A DNA stretch of 64,000 bases from DATJPR01 sp963752915 (GTDB lineage Bacteria > Bacteroidota > Ignavibacteria > UBA10030 > UBA6906). The notes under the pieces are model-generated. The model ran no database searches. It worked only from the letters and a program-made list of their open reading frames with translations, and was not told where the DNA came from. The DNA lies in the NCBI GenBank assembly GCA_963752915.1, contig CAVVZZ010000011.1, forward strand, positions 1-64,000, given 5' to 3'. This document shows, piece after piece, positions 8,578-18,460 of this stretch. A program made the translations under genes and the position numbers. Numbering within the stretch: position 1 is the stretch's first letter; every line of letters begins with the position of its first letter.

Positions 8578-9808
8578 ATGAAAGGCTTGAGTTCATTTCT
8601 TGTACTACTTCTCGTGTCATTTCTACCTTTGGAATCTCTGACCGCGCAATGGTCGAATTTCAGTTCAGGTCTGACAACCTCCTTAGCTTATACCTTTGCC
8701 GGCAAGGGTTCGGATTTGTTCGTTGGGACAGACATTGGAGTATTCCACCGCACTGATGGCTCCTCGGCGGCATGGGAGCTCATAAGCAACGGATTGAACT
8801 ATCTTTGCATTTCGTCAATTACGGTCAAAGACACATTCCTCTTTTTAGGCTTGAATGGCGGCCTGGGAGTTTATCGTTCTTCTGATAATGGCGCGCATTG
8901 GTCAGAGAAGGACTCGGGATTTGGTTCGATGTGTGCTCGTGATTTCTGCGTTCTTGACTCTAACCTGTTCGCGGCGGCAGATGATGGCATTTTCTTAACA
9001 ACGAATAACGGAGATAGTTGGCAATCAATCGGTGACAGTATTTATGTCCATGGCTGGACCAATGTTTCTGCAATCGCCACGGTTGGAAGAACCCTCTTTG
9101 CTGGCACGTCACATGGAGTTTATGTGTCCGCTCAAGGATGGTGTGATTGGACAAGGGTTGATTCAGGATTCCCGCGCATAGGTGTCAGAGCCTTCGCCGT
9201 ATGCTACACCGAGATATTCGCAGCGACTTTTCGAGGTGTCTATCGATCGTCCAACCATGGAATCAATTGGGAACAGGTGAACTATGGACTGACGGATACC
9301 ACACTCTATGCACTTATCGCATATGGGAAGAACCTCTTTGCCGGCGCATACGGAGGTGGCGTTTTTGTCTCCTCTGATCGTGGCATGCGGTGGACAAATA
9401 TCAGCACTGGGTTTGAGAATGACATATATCCAAGCACTCGCTGTCATCGGCGCAAACCTGTATACAGGAAACTGTGACGGAGTCTGGAGAAGGCCGCTAT
9501 CGGGGTTGGTTTCATCAGCGGAAAAATTCTCATCCGATTTGCCAGCGGGGGCGTATTTAGGCAACAATTACCCCAACCCCTTCAACCCCACAACCACGAT
9601 TCGTTACGGATTGCCGCATCGCTCCCGCATTCTCTTGACCGTCTTCAATATCCTCGGTCAGAAAGTCGCCGAGCTCGTGAATGGCGATATCGATGCAGGC
9701 TATCACGAAGTCAAGTTCGATGGCTCGAACCTGGCCAGCGGCGTCTACTTCTGTCGGATGCGGGCGGGCGATTTTGTGGACACGAAGAAGATTCTCCTGA
9801 CGAAGTAA
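8578..9808 (+). pseudogene. type IX-secreted beta-propeller protein, frameshifted
   Basis: Start ATG 8578 with AAGGAG seven bases upstream; signal peptide MKGLSSFLVLLLVSFLPLESLTAQ. The body consists of repeats of about 42 residues (NLFAGT..GVYRSSNHGINWEQV) of the BNR/two-component-propeller type, as in the gene at 12709. The first frame ends at 9477. The second frame, entered near 9424-9429, continues with IQALAVIGANLYTGNCDGV and a complete sorting domain (NNYPNPFNPTTTIRYGLP ... SGVYFCRMRAG ... KKILLTK) to 9808. The junction lies in an ATATAT run; adding AT restores one continuous protein. This is either a real slippage mutation, which would remove the secretion signal, or an assembly error. 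Confidence 0.75.
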
Positions 9809-9975
9809 TCGGATGTGACTGTACCCCTGCGGCTGAGATTTACGCTCCAAGTATGACTCTTGGACGGACGAAATCTTGAAATCCAGCAAACAAACGGCAC
9901 AGCCAGGTACACCCACCGGTTCGCCGTCCCGATCCAGAGGATCGGGACGAGCCTCGTCCCGACTCCGTCGGGACG
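9740..9975 (+). repeat. sorting-domain 3' cassette, copy 1
   Basis: The last ~70 coding bases of the preceding gene plus ~165 bases after its stop are similar to the corresponding stretches at 11614-11838 and, more diverged, 24630-24822. Shared non-coding landmarks are GCGGCTGAGATTTA, AATCTTGAAATCCAGCAAAC and ACACCCACCGGTTCGCCG. It ends in nested palindromes built on TCGGGACGAG that can form hairpins and may terminate transcription. Confidence 0.7.
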
Positions 9976-10098
9976 GGAATAATTGACCGGGACCGTTGTC
10001 CTTGAAAGGGTTGCATTGCTGCTGGAGCCGGGTTATCTTGATATGCCATATGCAGCTCGGCTTCCACCCTTGACTCAACGAACGACACTATCCTGGCC

Positions 10099-11682
10099 AT
10101 GAAGATTCCCCTCCTTGTATTGTTGTGCTCCGCCTGCGTATTGTCCAACGCTCAACCATCCACCGTTTCCTTCCAAATCATTCCCAACTACAAGTCCTGG
10201 GGGTGGAACAGTGTCGTGATGCAGAACGGCCTTGTTACCATGGCGACGGTTCCCGCGATTGGCGGGAGGGTGATGCAATACGATCTTGGAACTATCCCTT
10301 CCGTGTATGTCAATCCGAGTATGCTGGGAAAGACCTACACTCCCGCGATGAATCCCAACTGGTACAATTTCGGCGGATATAAAACGTGGCCTGCTCCGCA
10401 AAGTGCCTGGAATGCCGGCGGTTGGCCTCCCCCGCCGACCCTCGACTATGGCGCGTACACCATCCTGGACTCGGTTGTTACTGCCGACTCCGTTGCCGTG
10501 AAAGTCGTCAGCCCCGTGGAGCAATGGTACGCCGCGGGTATCAGATTTGTACGAACGGCAACGTTGTATCAAGGCAGCACCCACGTGAAGATGGAGCAGA
10601 CAGTGATCAACCAGGGATCCAGCCCCGTGACCTGGAGCGTCTGGGGAGTAACGGAATCAATAGTGAACCACACGGGGATGACGGACTATTCCAATTACTG
10701 GGTCTACTTTCCGACGAATCCGCACAGCCTCTACGGAACCTCAGGGGTGAAAACGAACGGGACGAGCAAGGCGTGGAAAGGAGAGGTCGCGCCCGGAGTG
10801 TATGGCGTTCAGTTTGTCGCGGATAACAAGAAAATCTTCGCCGATCCACAGAAGGGGTGGATTGCCTACGCAAGTCTCTCCGACACGGCGATTTTTGCGA
10901 AGACGTTCGACGTCTTCGAAGGGATGCAGTATCCGGACAGTGGAAGTCGGGCTGCAGTGTATGTGAGCGGAGGCAATCCGTGGTATTTTGAGGTGGAGAC
11001 GACAGGTCCACTTGTGACGCTCGATCCTGCTGGTGGATCGTACACGTTTACGGAGAACTGGTGGACGGCGAAGGTGCGTGCGCCGGTCGTGGACGTGAAC
11101 ACGTGCGGGGCGATTGCCGCGAAACTTTCCTACACACCATCCACCCAGGTTCTCGCGGGAATCTACGGCGTGTTCCATGAGGGCACTCTCGGAGTGGAGT
11201 TTGCGGATGGAAGTGGCCAGTTGCTTCTCAAAGGCCCGTTACACGCCGTGACGCCGCTGCGTGAGTGCGCGTTCTCCGACACCATTCCCATACCCGCCCA
11301 GGCGAAGGTGGCGCGTGTCGTGCTTCGCACTGTCGGGGGGGATTCAATCGGGGTGCTGGACTCTGCCGGCGTGGCAGAACTCACCTCAGGTGTTTCCATC
11401 GCTGCTGCCACTCGTCCCGCGGAATTCCAGTTGGATCAGAACTACCCCAACCCTTTCAACCCCACAACAGTGGTCAGTGGACAGTGGACATTGACCAGTG
11501 ACGTGCGTCTTGAGGTCTTCGACATTCTTGGGCGCCGGGTAGCGACGCTGGCCAACGGCAGGTATCCGGCGGGGAAGTACTCATTCACATTCGATGCAAC
11601 TGGACTGGCGAGTGGTGTGTACTTCTGCCGGATGCAGGCGGGAAATTTCGTCGACACGAAGAAGATTTTGCTCATGAAGTAG
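10099..11682 (+). CDS. secreted DUF4380-domain protein with type IX sorting domain
   Basis: 527 residues. Signal peptide MKIPLLVLLCSACVLSNAQ. Residues about 25-345 match the DUF4380 pattern (PAIGGRVMQYDLG, VNPSMLG, GGYKTWPAPQSAWN, PPPTLDYGAY), a galactose-mutarotase-like beta-sandwich family of unknown substrate, presumably carbohydrate. A linker leads to the C-terminal sorting domain (NYPNPFNPTTVV ... VRLEVFDILGRRVATL ... FCRMQAG ... KKILLMK). The usual YDLPKA segment of the sorting domain is replaced by a stretch encoded by a short DNA repeat (11474-11500). The protein is probably exported and anchored or released by the type IX pathway. The region upstream consists of cassette copy 1, so its promoter is not obvious. 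Confidence 0.8.
   Translation: MKIPLLVLLCSACVLSNAQPSTVSFQIIPNYKSWGWNSVVMQNGLVTMATVPAIGGRVMQYDLGTIPSVYVNPSMLGKTYTPAMNPNWYNFGGYKTWPAPQSAWNAGGWPPPPTLDYGAYTILDSVVTADSVAVKVVSPVEQWYAAGIRFVRTATLYQGSTHVKMEQTVINQGSSPVTWSVWGVTESIVNHTGMTDYSNYWVYFPTNPHSLYGTSGVKTNGTSKAWKGEVAPGVYGVQFVADNKKIFADPQKGWIAYASLSDTAIFAKTFDVFEGMQYPDSGSRAAVYVSGGNPWYFEVETTGPLVTLDPAGGSYTFTENWWTAKVRAPVVDVNTCGAIAAKLSYTPSTQVLAGIYGVFHEGTLGVEFADGSGQLLLKGPLHAVTPLRECAFSDTIPIPAQAKVARVVLRTVGGDSIGVLDSAGVAELTSGVSIAAATRPAEFQLDQNYPNPFNPTTVVSGQWTLTSDVRLEVFDILGRRVATLANGRYPAGKYSFTFDATGLASGVYFCRMQAGNFVDTKKILLMK
11474..11500 (+). repeat. CAGTGGA-type repeat inside sorting-domain coding sequence
   Basis: TCAGTGGACAGTGGACA and the following TTGACCAGTG belong to the same repeat type as the 7-base tandem at 55410-55440. 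The repeat is in frame and encodes SGQWTLTS in the loop where related sorting domains have YDLPKAS. Confidence 0.55.
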
Positions 11683-11838
11683 TCTCAGGTGACTGTACCC
11701 GTAACTGTACCCTTGCGGCTGAGATTTATGCTCCAAGTGTGACTCTTGGACGGCTGAAATCTTGAAATCCAGCAAACAAATGGCACAGCCGGGTACACCC
11801 ACCGGTTCGCCGTCCCGATCCGAAGGATCGGGACGAGA
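11614..11838 (+). repeat. sorting-domain 3' cassette, copy 2
   Basis: Near-identical to 9740-9975 across the end of the coding sequence and the first ~150 non-coding bases, including the TCCCGATCC..GGATCGGGA palindrome. A short internal duplication (CTGTACCC twice) distinguishes it from copy 1. Confidence 0.75.
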
Positions 11839-11860
11839 GTCCTGCTCGCGGAGCGGTTCG

Positions 11861-11900
11861 ACTCGCCCCTTCACTCGATGCAGTGGAGGGGCGAGTTTGC
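11861..11900. terminator. strong hairpin terminator
   Basis: ACTCGCCCCT...CACT pairs with AGTG...AGGGGCGAGT (11861-11896), then TTGCT. It can serve the secreted protein gene on the plus strand and, being palindromic, the broken minus-strand gene that ends at 11942. Confidence 0.65.
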
Positions 11901-11912
11901 TATTCTGGGCGT

Positions 11913-11939
11913 CAGGGGTCAGGCTTCAGGCATCAGGGA
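11913..11939 (+). repeat. TCAGG-rich dispersed repeat, left arm
   Basis: AGGGGTCAGGCTTCAGGCAT and following TCAGG. It is inverted relative to the arm at 12333-12364 and flanks the four-helix-bundle gene. Relatives are at 38989-39056 and inside a coding sequence at 62243-62271. Confidence 0.65.
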
Positions 11940-11941
11940 GA

Positions 11942-12312
11942 TTAGACTGAGGTGTGCGTGGCAATTGAAGTGCGGAGGCCGTTGAGCATCTTGCCGACCT
12001 CCTGACAACCGTTGGCCAATGATCGTGCCTCGGCGTCGCGAACGTAGCCTAGTCTCCGACCGAGTTCAATTTGCGTCTCGAGCTCGGCGGTGGAACCGAG
12101 GGCGATCGCAAGAAAACGGCAGTATTCGTTTGACGAATGTCGAACACTCCCTTCGGCGATGTTCGATGGGATTGATACAGCTGCCCTGCGCTTTGCGACT
12201 TCAGTCCAAACTCTTCGTTGCGCGGGAAGCCATCCGTAAGACGATAGCACTCCTCAACCAGGTCCATTGACTTCTGCCAGACCGAAAGATCCTTATAGCT
12301 CCTGATCTTCAT
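11942..12312 (-). pseudogene. four-helix-bundle (S23/Avd-like) protein, frameshifted
   Basis: Start ATG at 12312 with AGGAG upstream. The first frame gives MKIRSYKDLSVWQKSMDLVE ... EEFGLKSQ and then leaves the family; a second frame gives RRAAVSIPSNIAEGSVRHSS, ALGSTAELETQIELGRRLGY and KMLNGL to the stop at 11942. Together they make a full-length four-helix-bundle protein of about 120 residues. The family includes the 23S rRNA intervening-sequence protein S23 and is related to the Avd accessory protein of diversity-generating retroelements. One base is missing near 12188-12195. The gene lies between inverted copies of a TCAGG-rich repeat, the arrangement seen for intervening-sequence-like units. 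No reverse transcriptase is nearby. The frameshift could be real or a sequencing error. Confidence 0.8.
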
Positions 12313-12332
12313 GCTGTTCTCCTAGCCATTCC

Positions 12333-12364
12333 ACTGACGCCTGACGCCCGAATCCTGACCCCTC
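12333..12364 (-). repeat. TCAGG-rich dispersed repeat, right arm
   Basis: The reverse complement reads GAGGGGTCAGGATTCGGGCG and then TCAGGCGTCAG, matching the left arm at 11913-11939 with several substitutions. Confidence 0.6.
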
Positions 12365-12708
12365 ACAGAATATACTCCCGCAACCCTGATTTTCCGAAGC
12401 TGCCAGGCGCAAGGGTCAAACCTCATGGTCAGACCTCTGCCGGTGAAATCCCTTGCATTCTCCACGATTGCCTCAATGTCACTTCTTCGCCCGGATTCTC
12501 GTAACATCTCATAGGAGGGGTGAAGCGCCCTCGGCGGATGGCATCCCTCACGGACGCTCCTCCATCTCTTTGAGATTCATAGGGATTCAATGAATTCCAT
12601 TGATCTCTGGGCCGATGCGGAGAGTGGTGTTTGTCCCTCCCGGTGGTCTTCCTGAAGCAATTCTGGACCAGACTTCGCTCTTATTCAGTGATAACTCATA
12701 GGGTCATC
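12365..12708. other. intergenic region upstream of propeller gene
   Basis: About 340 bases. TGGACCAGACTTCGC at 12663-12677 has GG and GC dinucleotides at sigma-54 spacing but several consensus mismatches, so it is only a weak promoter candidate. Nothing else was seen. Confidence 0.3.
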
Positions 12709-13935
12709 ATGAAACGTCACGGTCTCGCAGCTCTCTTGTTCATTGCGCTCTTGTTCGTTGCACAGGCCAGTGCTCAATGGACAACCACCAATGGACCTAT
12801 TTCGGGTAACAAGACGGGTTGTCTCCTCGCCTCCGGCTCGAATCTCTTTGCGGGCACTGATAGCGGTGGGGTCTTTCTCACCGCCAACAGTGGGGCTTCA
12901 TGGAATCCCATGAACACCAACCTGACCGAACGTTATGTATGGGCGTTTGGCATTTCCAGCACGAACCTCTTTGCAGGTACCTCCGGTGGGGTGTTTCTTT
13001 CAACGAATAACGGCTCAAGCTGGAGCCCAGCCACCTCGGGAATGGGGGGCATCGGCGTGTCGGCGTTTGCCGTTTCCGACGCGAATCTCTACGCCGGAAC
13101 CAACAATGGTGTGTATGTGTCGACAAACAACGGAACATCCTGGAAGTCGGTCAAGTCAGGATTGACCAACACGACCGTCAGGGCCCTCGCCATAGCAGAC
13201 ACGAATATCTTTGCGGGAACCTTGGGCGGCGGCGTGTTCTTGTCCACGAATGGCGGGACAAAGTGGAATGCCGTCAATTCCAATCTGGGGAACACTTCCA
13301 TCTATGCACTGGCATTTTCCGGCAAGAATCTCTTTGCGGCCACCGGCGATGGTGTTTACCTGTCCACGGATCTCGGGACAAGCTGGAGTTCAGGCGGCGT
13401 CGGATTGGAGAGCGCCGGAGCCGTTTACGCGCTTCAGGTCGCAGGAACAAATCTCTTCGCAGGGACGTGGGTGGGCAGCGTCTTCTTGTCCACGAACAAT
13501 GGGACAAGTTGGAATTCCGTTAGCACCGGATTGGTCAACCCCGGTCCCATCCGAGCATTTGCCATGTCCGGCGCTGCTCTCTATGTCGGAGTGACGAATA
13601 ATGGCGTGTGGTTACGAATCCTCTCTGAGATGATTTCCACATCAGTCGCCGCGCCCCACGGCAATGAGCCCTCCACATGTACATTGTCGCAGAACTATCC
13701 CAACCCCTTTAACCCGACGACGACAATCGCGTACGACCTTCCGAAAGCATCACAGGTCAGGCTCGCTGTCTATGATCTCCTGGGAAGGGAAGTCCAAACC
13801 CTCGTGAACGAATCCAAGCAACCCGGCCGCTATGAAGCCGTGTTCAATGCCACCAATCTGGCGAGCGGTGTCTACTTGTACAGACTGCAGGCGGGGAGCT
13901 TCGTTCAAACGCGCAAGTTATGTCTCGTGAGATGA
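12709..13935 (+). CDS. type IX-secreted beta-propeller repeat protein
   Basis: 408 residues from ATG 12709, where the signal peptide MKRHGLAALLFIALLFVAQASAQ begins; the frame is open 26 codons further up but that part has no coding character. Seven to eight tandem repeats of about 42 residues follow (SGTNLFAGT.GGGVFLSTNNGTSWNSV), as expected for a seven-bladed BNR-like propeller; the function of such proteins is unknown, probably binding or adhesion at the cell surface. The C-terminal sorting domain is NYPNPFNPTTTIAYDLPKAS ... LASGVYLYRLQAGSFVQTRKL. A hairpin terminator follows at 13964. It is a homologue of the frameshifted gene at 8578. Confidence 0.85.
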   Translation: MKRHGLAALLFIALLFVAQASAQWTTTNGPISGNKTGCLLASGSNLFAGTDSGGVFLTANSGASWNPMNTNLTERYVWAFGISSTNLFAGTSGGVFLSTNNGSSWSPATSGMGGIGVSAFAVSDANLYAGTNNGVYVSTNNGTSWKSVKSGLTNTTVRALAIADTNIFAGTLGGGVFLSTNGGTKWNAVNSNLGNTSIYALAFSGKNLFAATGDGVYLSTDLGTSWSSGGVGLESAGAVYALQVAGTNLFAGTWVGSVFLSTNNGTSWNSVSTGLVNPGPIRAFAMSGAALYVGVTNNGVWLRILSEMISTSVAAPHGNEPSTCTLSQNYPNPFNPTTTIAYDLPKASQVRLAVYDLLGREVQTLVNESKQPGRYEAVFNATNLASGVYLYRLQAGSFVQTRKLCLVR

Positions 13936-13963
13936 TCAACAAGTCATATCGAAGTCCCTCAAG

Positions 13964-13990
13964 GCCCGGAATCGTCCGGGCTTTGTTGTT
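13964..13990 (+). terminator. rho-independent terminator
   Basis: GCCCGGA/TCCGGGC hairpin followed by TTTGTTGTT, 29 bases after the propeller gene. Confidence 0.7.
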
Positions 13991-14250
13991 CCTACTACCC
14001 CAGGACTCAACAGTTCTCAACACTCAGGCGGTATGCCATGAAGTACGCAGCCCGTCTAGACCCTGCTCTTCAGGAAAGGGGGAATTTGATTTCGGTGTAG
14101 AATTCAGAGAGGATATCCGGAAAAACAGTGAGAAGCCTCAGGGTAGCGGTGAGTGGAGTGAGGCCATTGAGGAGATGTGTGAAGCACGGTGTCTTGCTAC
14201 CGCATTCGCCACTTGAATAACCGTTGATTTACAGATCATCACGCTCACCA
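13991..14250. other. intergenic region between convergent genes
   Basis: Holds no gene that can be supported; the plus-strand ORF at 13920-14216 runs through the terminator hairpin and is not credible. Confidence 0.35.
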
Positions 14251-16494
14251 TTACGTAAAACCAATTCGTCTCAGGATGTCCTGAAACCTCGGGTCGCTTC
14301 GCATCGCGGCCAACCTCGGCTCCCGATTGAGATACACAAGCCATCCGGACCTTTCTACCAGAGCCTTCTCAAGCCAATCAAACCCCTGATCCGCCTCACC
14401 AAGTCCGAAATGGATTAGTGCAATCTCATACGCGGCAACGTATTTTGTTTTTGCCACGGTTTCCAGGCGACGCAGGATTGTCCTCGCCTTGTTCCTTTCC
14501 CCGTTGACCGCATACGCGTGGCCGAGCGCCCCCGTCATAACGGAGTGTCCGTTGGAGAGGTCGACGCTCGTACTCAACGCCTCGATGGCTTTCGACATGT
14601 CGGATTTCTGCTCACAGGCCCACCCGAGGAAGAAGTACGACCAGTGCCATCCCGGCTCCGAACGAACAGATCGCTCGGCCTGCTCGAAGGCCTCATCGAA
14701 CTGTCCCGCGAGTTGAAAATGCCAGGCTAAATGGACATTCATAAGCATGTCGAGCGGATCGAGTTCCAACGCCCGTCTGCTTTCACGCAGAGATTCCTCG
14801 GTCCTGCCCATCGCCGTTAGAAAATGAGAATACCAGTGGTGGACCGCGCTGTAGTCGGGGCTGAGCTGGATTGCTCGTCGGAATTCTCGTTCAGCGGATT
14901 CCCAGTCCCTGTTGTAATGTAAGAGGCAATAGGCCTTGGATGTGTGAGCTTCGCCCAGGTTGTCGTCGATTGTCAGCGCTTTCTCCGCAAGCGTCATTGC
15001 AAGCGGCATGACCACCGTGGGTTGCTCCGATCCGTTCTCCCATGAACCCAATGTGTTGTAGCAGTCTGCCAGGCCTATCAGGCCCGGCGGGTATCCGGGA
15101 TCAAGCTCGATCGCCTGCTTGAAATACTGGATGGCATTGTGAATGCCGGTTGGTCGTCTCGCCCAGTAGTACCTGCCTTTCATGCAAAGCTGGAATGCGT
15201 CGAAATTCGCCGGCCGCGCCCTTTGTAGTGCGCCCGATTGCTCCCGTGTCAACTCCACATGGAGCGCCTCAGCAATCGTTCGCGTAATGTCATTCTGGAC
15301 GTCAAAGATCTCTTTGACATCACGATCGTAGGACGAGGACCAAATCTGATACCCGCTGTTCGCGTTCACCAAACGAACGGTAATCCGGACTGTTGAACCG
15401 GAGCGCCTGAAGCTTCCTTCTACAACGTGCAGGACATTCAGCTTCGATCCGATCAATTGGAGGTCATGCTCCTGACGAAACGCAAATGAAGAAGTGCGGG
15501 CGGGCACAAATAACGTAGGGATCTGTCCAAGGGCGTTGATCAGATCCTCACTGATTCCCTCCGCAAAATATTCGTCCTCTGCTCCCAGACTCAGGCACGC
15601 GAACGGAAGAACCGCAATTGAGGTAAGCGTTTTGCCAGAATCGCTCCTGCGGGGAAAGGTTGAGGCTGCCCGCACATGGGAAAGGTCCAGGACCTGATCA
15701 AGCTCTTCAATTGAACGAGGCCGAGCGTCGTTAGACTTGGAGAGCATCCGCCCAATCACTTCTCCCAGCTCTTCAGATACGTCCGGGCGGAGGCTTGAGA
15801 CGAGAGGGGGTTGATCGTTCACAATCGCGTAGACCAGGCCCGCCTCATGTTCACCCACGAATGGGAGGCGTCCCGTCAACAGTTCAAAAAGCACAATCCC
15901 CAGGGAATAGATGTCCGTCCGCTCATCGATTGGACCGCCCTGGATCTGTTCCGGCGACATATACGCGAGGGTTCCTACCGTGCCGCCTTCAGTGCTGAAA
16001 GGGGATTTCCCATGTAGCATTGCCAGGCCGAAGTCAGTAATTTTCACCCGCCCATCGCCCGTAAGCATCATGTTGTCGGTTTTAACATCCCGATGGATGA
16101 TCCCGTGGTTGTGTGCGTATAACAGGCCTGAGGCAATCTGGCCACCAAATTCCAAAACCTTCTGAATGGGCAACAGGTGAGCCGATTTCAAGTGTCGTTG
16201 TACTTCAGATTTGAGCGTTCCGCCCGGGAGGTACTCAAGAACCAAGAAGAGATTTGAATCTTGCGAACCGACGTCAAACAGCGTGGCAATCGAGGGGTGA
16301 TTTAGAGCAGCAATGGCACGCGCTTCGTGTTCAAATCTCGCGCGGAGTTCGTCCGAATTGAGCCTGGCGGGGGAGAGGAATTTTACCGCTACGATGCGAT
16401 CGAGCCGGAGGTCAACGGCTTTATAGACTTCTCCCGCGGCCCCTTCACCAAGTTTATCGAGCACCTCGTAATGGAGAAACCTCTTTCCAACCAT
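14251..16494 (-). CDS. Ser/Thr protein kinase with TolB-like and TPR domains
   Basis: 747 residues from the ATG at 16494, which gives the canonical start MVGKRFLHYEVLDKLGEGAA; the frame extends 16 codons to a GTG at 16542. The kinase domain covers residues ~8-270: ATP-binding K38 in VAVKFL, catalytic loop HRDVKTDN (134-141), DFG (154-156) and APE-region equivalent GTLAYMSPEQ. A FlgO/TolB-like N-terminal-type domain follows (SIAVLPFACL, GISEDLINALG, VVEGSFRRSGSTVRITVRL), then about six TPRs to the end. This architecture is common in Ignavibacteria and Acidobacteria, as soluble signalling kinases acting through protein contacts. No membrane helix was seen. It is divergent from a sigma-54 activator gene, with which it shares a 141-base promoter region. 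Confidence 0.92.
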   Translation of the reverse strand: MVGKRFLHYEVLDKLGEGAAGEVYKAVDLRLDRIVAVKFLSPARLNSDELRARFEHEARAIAALNHPSIATLFDVGSQDSNLFLVLEYLPGGTLKSEVQRHLKSAHLLPIQKVLEFGGQIASGLLYAHNHGIIHRDVKTDNMMLTGDGRVKITDFGLAMLHGKSPFSTEGGTVGTLAYMSPEQIQGGPIDERTDIYSLGIVLFELLTGRLPFVGEHEAGLVYAIVNDQPPLVSSLRPDVSEELGEVIGRMLSKSNDARPRSIEELDQVLDLSHVRAASTFPRRSDSGKTLTSIAVLPFACLSLGAEDEYFAEGISEDLINALGQIPTLFVPARTSSFAFRQEHDLQLIGSKLNVLHVVEGSFRRSGSTVRITVRLVNANSGYQIWSSSYDRDVKEIFDVQNDITRTIAEALHVELTREQSGALQRARPANFDAFQLCMKGRYYWARRPTGIHNAIQYFKQAIELDPGYPPGLIGLADCYNTLGSWENGSEQPTVVMPLAMTLAEKALTIDDNLGEAHTSKAYCLLHYNRDWESAEREFRRAIQLSPDYSAVHHWYSHFLTAMGRTEESLRESRRALELDPLDMLMNVHLAWHFQLAGQFDEAFEQAERSVRSEPGWHWSYFFLGWACEQKSDMSKAIEALSTSVDLSNGHSVMTGALGHAYAVNGERNKARTILRRLETVAKTKYVAAYEIALIHFGLGEADQGFDWLEKALVERSGWLVYLNREPRLAAMRSDPRFQDILRRIGFT

Positions 16495-16635
16495 CGGCCG
16501 GCCGGGGTCCCTTCGAATCGGCAAATATACTGGAATCTTCACGACAAGTCAACAGCTCAAGCTCTCCCTTGTATCTGACCTCTGGGTTCACCTAATTGCG
16601 CAGTCCTCTTCGAGTCTTACTTCTCGTGGGGTGCT

Positions 16636-18162
<1,527 letters not shown>

Positions 18163-18380
18163 CATTACGGCTCAAGTCGATGCGTTCGTCGAGCTGATCT
18201 TGGCCACTCCGAGTCTCCTCACCTCCATTTCTTCGTCCTCTAGATACTCCTAACACCTCCTCTGAAAATCTTCTTCCTGTTATGCGCGCCCATGCTCGGT
18301 TCTGAGCAGTTCATCGCTCAAGAATGAGCACTTCTCTCGCTCCAACGTCTCTTACCAAGCCTGATTTGAAGATTTGCCGG

Positions 18381-18396
18381 TGGCATGAGGATTGCC
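18381..18396 (+). promoter_or_regulatory. sigma-54 (-24/-12) promoter
   Basis: TGGCATGAGGATTGCC fits the consensus TGGCAYR-N4-TTGC with exact GG-to-GC spacing. It lies 65 bases before the ATG at 18461 and 219 bases after the sigma-54 activator gene. The start of transcription would be near 18407. Confidence 0.7.
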
Positions 18397-18460
18397 TCGG
18401 GCTCATACATCTCTAAAATCACCCTATTCACTTTCATTCACTTTTACTGCGGAGGTAGGA

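Noticed and set aside
11762..11950. ORF encoding MAQPGTPTGSPSRSEGSG
   Set aside because: It reads through the repeat cassette and terminator hairpins; the similar ORFs after other copies reflect DNA repetition rather than a gene.
12820..13600. Regular ~126-base periodicity resembling a repeat array
   Set aside because: It follows the 42-residue propeller repeats of the coding sequence, with no constant spacers, so it is not a CRISPR or non-coding array.
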